Assembly: GCF_001984155.1 (NCBI RefSeq)
Contig: NZ_MTQO01000032.1
Span: forward strand, 62,001 to 126,000
Length of the DNA: 64,000 nt
From: Actinosynnema sp. ALI-1.44
GTDB lineage: Bacteria; Actinomycetota; Actinomycetes; Mycobacteriales; Pseudonocardiaceae
Direction: 5' to 3'
Shown here: positions 61,806 through 64,000 of the stretch, one piece after another
Numbering within the stretch: position 1 is the first letter of the stretch
Layout: each line of letters opens with the position of its first letter
Program-made: the position numbers and the translations under genes
Notes under the pieces: model-generated
Told to the model about the DNA's origin: nothing
Seen by the model: only the letters and a program-made list of their open reading frames with translations
Databases searched by the model: none

Positions 61806-64000
61806 TCAGACGAGGTGGACCAGCTCGGTGCGACCGGTGACGCCGAGTTTCGGGTACGCCTTGTAGAGGTGGTGGCCGACGGTCCGAGGGCTGAGGAAGA
61901 GCTGTGCGGCGATCTCCTTGTTCGTGTGACCGGTGGCGGCCAGCCGTACGACCTGCAGCTCCTGCGAGGTCAACAGGGTCAGCGGGCCGCTGCGCCGGGG
62001 CTCGTCGCCCCGCTCGCCGAAGGCGGCCAGTTCGCCGCGCGCACGCTCGGCCCAGAGCTGCGCGCCGAGGCGCTCGAACGCGGACACCGCCGCCGCGAGA
62101 TGAGCGCGGGCCTCGGTACGGCGGCGCTGGCGCCGCAGCCACTCGCCGTAGACCAGCTGGGTGCGGGCGCGCTCGTAGGGGCCGCCGTGCCGCTCCTGGA
62201 GCCGCAACGCCTCGGCGTACAGCGCGTCGGCGTCGCCCTCGTCGGCCAGCAAGGCCCGGCACCGCAGGACGAGCCCGGTGGCGACCGGGCGGTCGACGTG
62301 CTCAGCCCAGTGCCGGAACGCTGCCAGTGGTCCGTGGGCGCGTTCCGGCACGCCGCCGCGTACGGCTGCTTCCACCAGGTCCGGCACCGCCCGGACCAGG
62401 AGGTCGCGGCTGGCAGGTCCCCGGGACACTCGTTCGAGCCGGTCGACCGCGTCCCCGAACCGCCGGGCGGAGAGGTCGAGCATCCCGAGACCCCAGTCCG
62501 CGATCTCGGCATTGACCTGGTGCCGGGCTCGGGCGCGCGGGAGCACCTCCTCGGCAAGAGCCCGGCAGCGTGGCTCGTCACCCGACACGGCGTGTAACCA
62601 CACCTCCACCGACCGGTGTGCCAGGAGTTCGGTCGTGTTCCCGAGTTCGGCGCTCACGGACGCGCCTTCCGCCACACACGCGCGGGCGTCCGCGAAATCG
62701 CCGCGCAACAGCCGCGCCACGGCGAGCACGTTCAGGGTGTACGGGACCCACCCCAACGCCCCGGCAGCCCGCACCTCGGCCAGCATGTCCTCGGTCCCGG
62801 CGATGACGCCGTCGTCGTCGGCGATCATGAGCCCGCCGAACCCGGCGGTGATGCGGTGCATCAGGTCGTTCCCGCCGTTGCGCGTGGCGGTGTGGAGATC
62901 ACGCATCGGGCCGACGGCCAGCTCCGGGCGTCCGGCGAAGAGCTCCGCCCATCCGAGCAGGGCAGCGACAACCGGTGCCCAGTGCTTCGGCGGGGTGAAC
63001 CCGCGCATCAGATCCGCCGCACGCTGCAGCAGGTCGTGCGCCGCTCCGTGCCGGGCGGCGTGCACGGCCTCGTAGAGCGTGAGCGCGGCGCGCTCCGGAT
63101 CGGTGTCGCGCACCAACTCGGCGGCCTCGAGCGTCAGCTCCGCGTCGGCCCGCGGCGAGGTGCGTTCGTACTCCACGGCACCACGGGTGTAGATGGCATC
63201 GGCCCGGACGCCGGTGTCGGAGGTGAGCGCGAGCGCTTCGGCCGCCAGCCGGGCGGCGCGGTCGGCCTTGCCCGCGTCGAACGCGGCCTGGCTGGCCCGG
63301 ACGATGCGCCGGGCCTTCAGCTCCCGGTCGGCACTGAGCCGGCCTGCGCGTTCGTAGGCAGCGCACACCGCCATCGCGCCACCTCGGTGCCAGGCCCGCT
63401 CGGCCACGCCTTCGAATTCGGCGGCCACCGCCTCGTCGGGTTTGGTGGTGGCAGCGGCGAGGTGCCACGCCCGGCGGTCGGCATCGGCGTCCGCGCGCAG
63501 CGCCTCGGCGTACGCGCGGTGTACCTCGATCCGCAGGTGCAGCGGCGCGTCCTGGTAGGCGGCTGCCCGGACCAGGGGGTGGCGGAACGCGATCCGGCTG
63601 TCGATCCGGACCAGCCGGTCGCGTTCGGCGGGCGCCAGGTCGCCGGCGGCGCCACCGAGGGATTCGATCACGTGCAGGATCGTCGAAAGGGGCGCCGCCG
63701 TGTCGGCTGCCGCCACCAGAAGCGCCCGCTGGGTGGGGCCGGGAAGCTCCACGATCTGGTGGCGGAACGCCTCCTGCACGCGGCGGGTCACCGGCAGCGG
63801 GCCGACCTGCTCGGCCGGGTCGGACTCGTCGACATCGCGGGCCGCGAGCCGCGACAACCCGAGCTCGATGATCGCAAGGGGATTGCCGCCGGACTCGGCG
63901 AGAACCCTGGTCCGCACCCGATCGGCGAGGTCCGGTGCGTGGTCGTCGAGCAGCCGGGCGGCTTCGGGCGCGGCGAGGCCGGGCAGATCCACGACATCGA
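61806..64000 (-). CDS. LuxR-type STAND regulator (5' end outside window)
   Basis: More than 730 residues visible; the ATPase Walker A and first motifs lie beyond base 64000. The visible part starts inside the STAND ATPase (SGGNPLAIIELGLSRLAAR), continues through TPR-like repeats and ends in a LuxR helix-turn-helix (LTSQELQVVRLAATGHTN, EIAAQLFLSPRTVGHHL). The same layout as the 20355 gene. Predicted ligand-dependent activator; the YciI-like gene downstream may be a target. Confidence 0.9.
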   Translation of the reverse strand, partial: DVVDLPGLAAPEAARLLDDHAPDLADRVRTRVLAESGGNPLAIIELGLSRLAARDVDESDPAEQVGPLPVTRRVQEAFRHQIVELPGPTQRALLVAAADTAAPLSTILHVIESLGGAAGDLAPAERDRLVRIDSRIAFRHPLVRAAAYQDAPLHLRIEVHRAYAEALRADADADRRAWHLAAATTKPDEAVAAEFEGVAERAWHRGGAMAVCAAYERAGRLSADRELKARRIVRASQAAFDAGKADRAARLAAEALALTSDTGVRADAIYTRGAVEYERTSPRADAELTLEAAELVRDTDPERAALTLYEAVHAARHGAAHDLLQRAADLMRGFTPPKHWAPVVAALLGWAELFAGRPELAVGPMRDLHTATRNGGNDLMHRITAGFGGLMIADDDGVIAGTEDMLAEVRAAGALGWVPYTLNVLAVARLLRGDFADARACVAEGASVSAELGNTTELLAHRSVEVWLHAVSGDEPRCRALAEEVLPRARARHQVNAEIADWGLGMLDLSARRFGDAVDRLERVSRGPASRDLLVRAVPDLVEAAVRGGVPERAHGPLAAFRHWAEHVDRPVATGLVLRCRALLADEGDADALYAEALRLQERHGGPYERARTQLVYGEWLRRQRRRTEARAHLAAAVSAFERLGAQLWAERARGELAAFGERGDEPRRSGPLTLLTSQELQVVRLAATGHTNKEIAAQLFLSPRTVGHHLYKAYPKLGVTGRTELVHLV

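Noticed and set aside
1-64000. CRISPR arrays, tRNA or rRNA genes, phage structural genes
   Set aside because: No regular repeats, cloverleaf or phage-type genes were seen on reading both strands.

Overview
The window is high-GC actinomycete chromosomal DNA. The gene families point to a filamentous member of the Pseudonocardiaceae (Amycolatopsis, Kibdelosporangium or Lentzea type). They include several very large AfsR/SARP-type and LuxR-type STAND regulators, a DUF5753-type HTH regulator, TPR regulators, an F420-type LLM oxidoreductase, a DrrAB-like transporter, and many GTG/TTG starts with 4-nt start/stop overlaps. The taxonomic call is an inference from gene content only. No rRNA, tRNA or CRISPR array was seen.

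Layout, left part. 1-3344 is a heterodimeric ABC exporter, cut by the window start. 3422-4501 encodes a secreted beta-propeller-like protein. 4514-7467 (minus) is a two-gene cassette: a small EACC1-type membrane protein and a single polypeptide joining a caspase-like protease, a canonical EF-hand loop, a HEAT-like linker and an almost complete Hsp70. This is the strongest candidate for an unusual system, probably immunity or regulated cell death. 7820-9952 holds four short genes of unknown function. 10176-13770 (minus) carries an SDR oxidoreductase, a secreted LVIVD-type protein and a PucR-type regulator. 13859-16879 is a secreted esterase gene split in frame by a 2,028-bp IS607-family element (tnpA + tnpB).

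Middle part. 16907-20338 has a flavoprotein, a GNAT enzyme and an HTH/TPR regulator, divergent from a Cys-pair protein, followed by a 36-residue stub of an HTH gene. 20355-32341 holds a LuxR/STAND regulator, a HesB-like protein, a zinc alcohol dehydrogenase, an LLM oxidoreductase, an HxlR regulator, a DrrAB-like exporter, an AfsR-like regulator, a siderophore-interacting flavoprotein and an unknown gene. 32342-35900 is a more AT-rich, partly decayed patch: a frameshifted and truncated phosphotransferase, a TPR remnant, then an intact TPR regulator + NUDIX pair. 35536-43442 holds an HTH/DUF5753 regulator, an MFS drug exporter divergent from an AfsR/SARP-like regulator, and a NarL-type two-component system.

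Right part. 43555-46444 has two alpha/beta hydrolases and a metallo-beta-lactamase-fold hydrolase, the last divergent from a TetR regulator over a 14-bp perfect palindrome. 47158-53537 reads as one coupled run: AraC regulator, two IrtAB/YbtPQ-like ABC half-transporters with a 56-residue protein coupled between them, and two small-molecule kinases, the second resembling streptomycin 3''-phosphotransferase. 53596-60002 (minus) is a tightly overlapped operon of APC permease, secreted N-acyl-D-amino-acid deacylase, GNAT transferase, N-acylamino-acid racemase-like enolase and secreted serine hydrolase. It is divergent from a CdaR/PucR-type regulator with an apparently leaderless promoter. Together these suggest a D-amino-acid or D-peptide salvage module. 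The window ends with a YciI-like protein and a 5'-truncated LuxR/STAND regulator.
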